Shown: positions 20,647 to 21,015 of the stretch, piece by piece
Layout: the number at the start of each line of letters is the position of its first letter
Numbering within the stretch: position 1 is the stretch's first letter
From: an uncultured Prevotella sp.
GTDB taxonomy: Bacteria > Bacteroidota > Bacteroidia > Bacteroidales > Bacteroidaceae
Direction: 5' to 3'
NCBI GenBank assembly: GCA_937916405.1
Contig: CALFUF010000032.1
Span: forward strand, 1 to 21,015
DNA: 21,015 nt
Position numbers and translations under genes: made by a program
Notes under the pieces: model-generated
What the model saw: the letters and a program-made list of their open reading frames with translations, nothing else
Databases searched by the model: none
What the model was told of the DNA's origin: nothing

Positions 20647-21015
20647 TACAAGACCAGAGTAGCGGACACCGCTCACCTTATACTTGGCATATCCCAACAT
20701 TTCGGGATAGTTATCATCACTGAAGTTTACATAGAATACGATACTGTCAGCGGGTGAGCCGTTGTTCTGACGACCTGCCTTAGGAAGAATCTTACCACCA
20801 GTAATGCTGACGTTGATGTCCTCATAACCAGCCACCATATTGTTGTCCTCTGTCGTGTTGGTCTGGAAAGTCAATGCGTTCTGGTCACAATTAACTTTCA
20901 CTTTGAACTCCCAGAAATTGCCGAGGTCATCGACAATCATCTCTGTAGGATTGTTGGCAGCGGTATTGTAGGTAATCATCTCGAAACGTCCGATACCAAA
21001 CAACTCATCGTCACT
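20635..21015 (-). CDS. Unrecognised protein, C-terminal 126 aa (5' end outside window)
   Basis: The frame is open from the stop at 20635 to the window edge; the residues at the edge read SDDELFGIGRFEM, with no start there, so the gene continues to the right. The visible part looks like an extracellular beta-rich domain (FWEFKVKVNCDQNALTFQTN; SIVFYVNFSDDNYPEMLGYAKYKVSGVRYSG), of the kind found at the C-terminus of SusCD-associated lipoproteins. I do not recognise the family. Its last codons, untranslated end and terminator are duplicated after the HEPN gene. Confidence 0.7.
   Translation of the reverse strand, partial: SDDELFGIGRFEMITYNTAANNPTEMIVDDLGNFWEFKVKVNCDQNALTFQTNTTEDNNMVAGYEDINVSITGGKILPKAGRQNNGSPADSIVFYVNFSDDNYPEMLGYAKYKVSGVRYSGLVEND

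Overview
The window looks like a chromosomal segment of a member of the Bacteroidales, most likely Prevotella or a close relative. The evidence is Bacteroidetes-type promoters (TAnnTTTG -7 box with a TTTG box 19-20 nt upstream) before most transcription units, a SusC/SusD pair, many lipoproteins with acidic residues after the lipobox Cys (surface-export type), a DUF4836 lipoprotein, BACON domains, and a secreted M6 protease with a Prevotella-style C-terminal tail. The species assignment is inference.

Layout. 1-134: 5' part of a tRNA-Lys(UUU) gene on the minus strand, with its promoter. 135-2769 (minus): DUF4836 lipoprotein followed by an FtsX-type permease. 2770-2878: divergent promoters around an AT-rich 14-bp tandem repeat. 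2879-5828 (plus): rsmI, a coiled-coil lipoprotein resembling the Cbp1 adhesin family, and an M43/pappalysin-like metalloprotease lipoprotein, ended by a strong hairpin shared with the convergent neighbour. 5933-8518 (minus): M6 metalloprotease. 8635-9308 (minus): a two-gene operon of a previously unlisted 57-aa ORF and a DUF6169-like protein with an ATGA overlap. 9426-10313 (minus): an Rpn-family PD-(D/E)XK nuclease bracketed by two nearly identical 69-bp spacer repeats. 10423-19391 (minus): a five-gene SusC-SusD-zinc metallopeptidase-DUF4302-BACON operon with a structured leader. 19794-20509 (minus): a HEPN/MNT toxin-antitoxin-like pair bracketed by 67-bp repeats. 20635-21015 (minus): 3' end of an unrecognised gene that runs off the window.

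How it fits together. Three different predicted extracytoplasmic zinc metalloproteases (M43-like, M6, Mx1-like) lie within about 10 kb of a SusCD transporter, which suggests protein digestion and peptide uptake. The accessory genes (Rpn nuclease; HEPN/MNT; small ORF plus DUF6169) sit in single-operon units. Two of these units are bounded by direct repeats made of a terminator, in one case fused to the next promoter. Recombination between the repeats would remove or insert a unit while leaving the neighbours' signals intact. All five strong terminator hairpins share an ATCGGG-type stem foot (one copy has a T in place of the C). This repeat-bounded cassette layout is the most unusual thing in the window.
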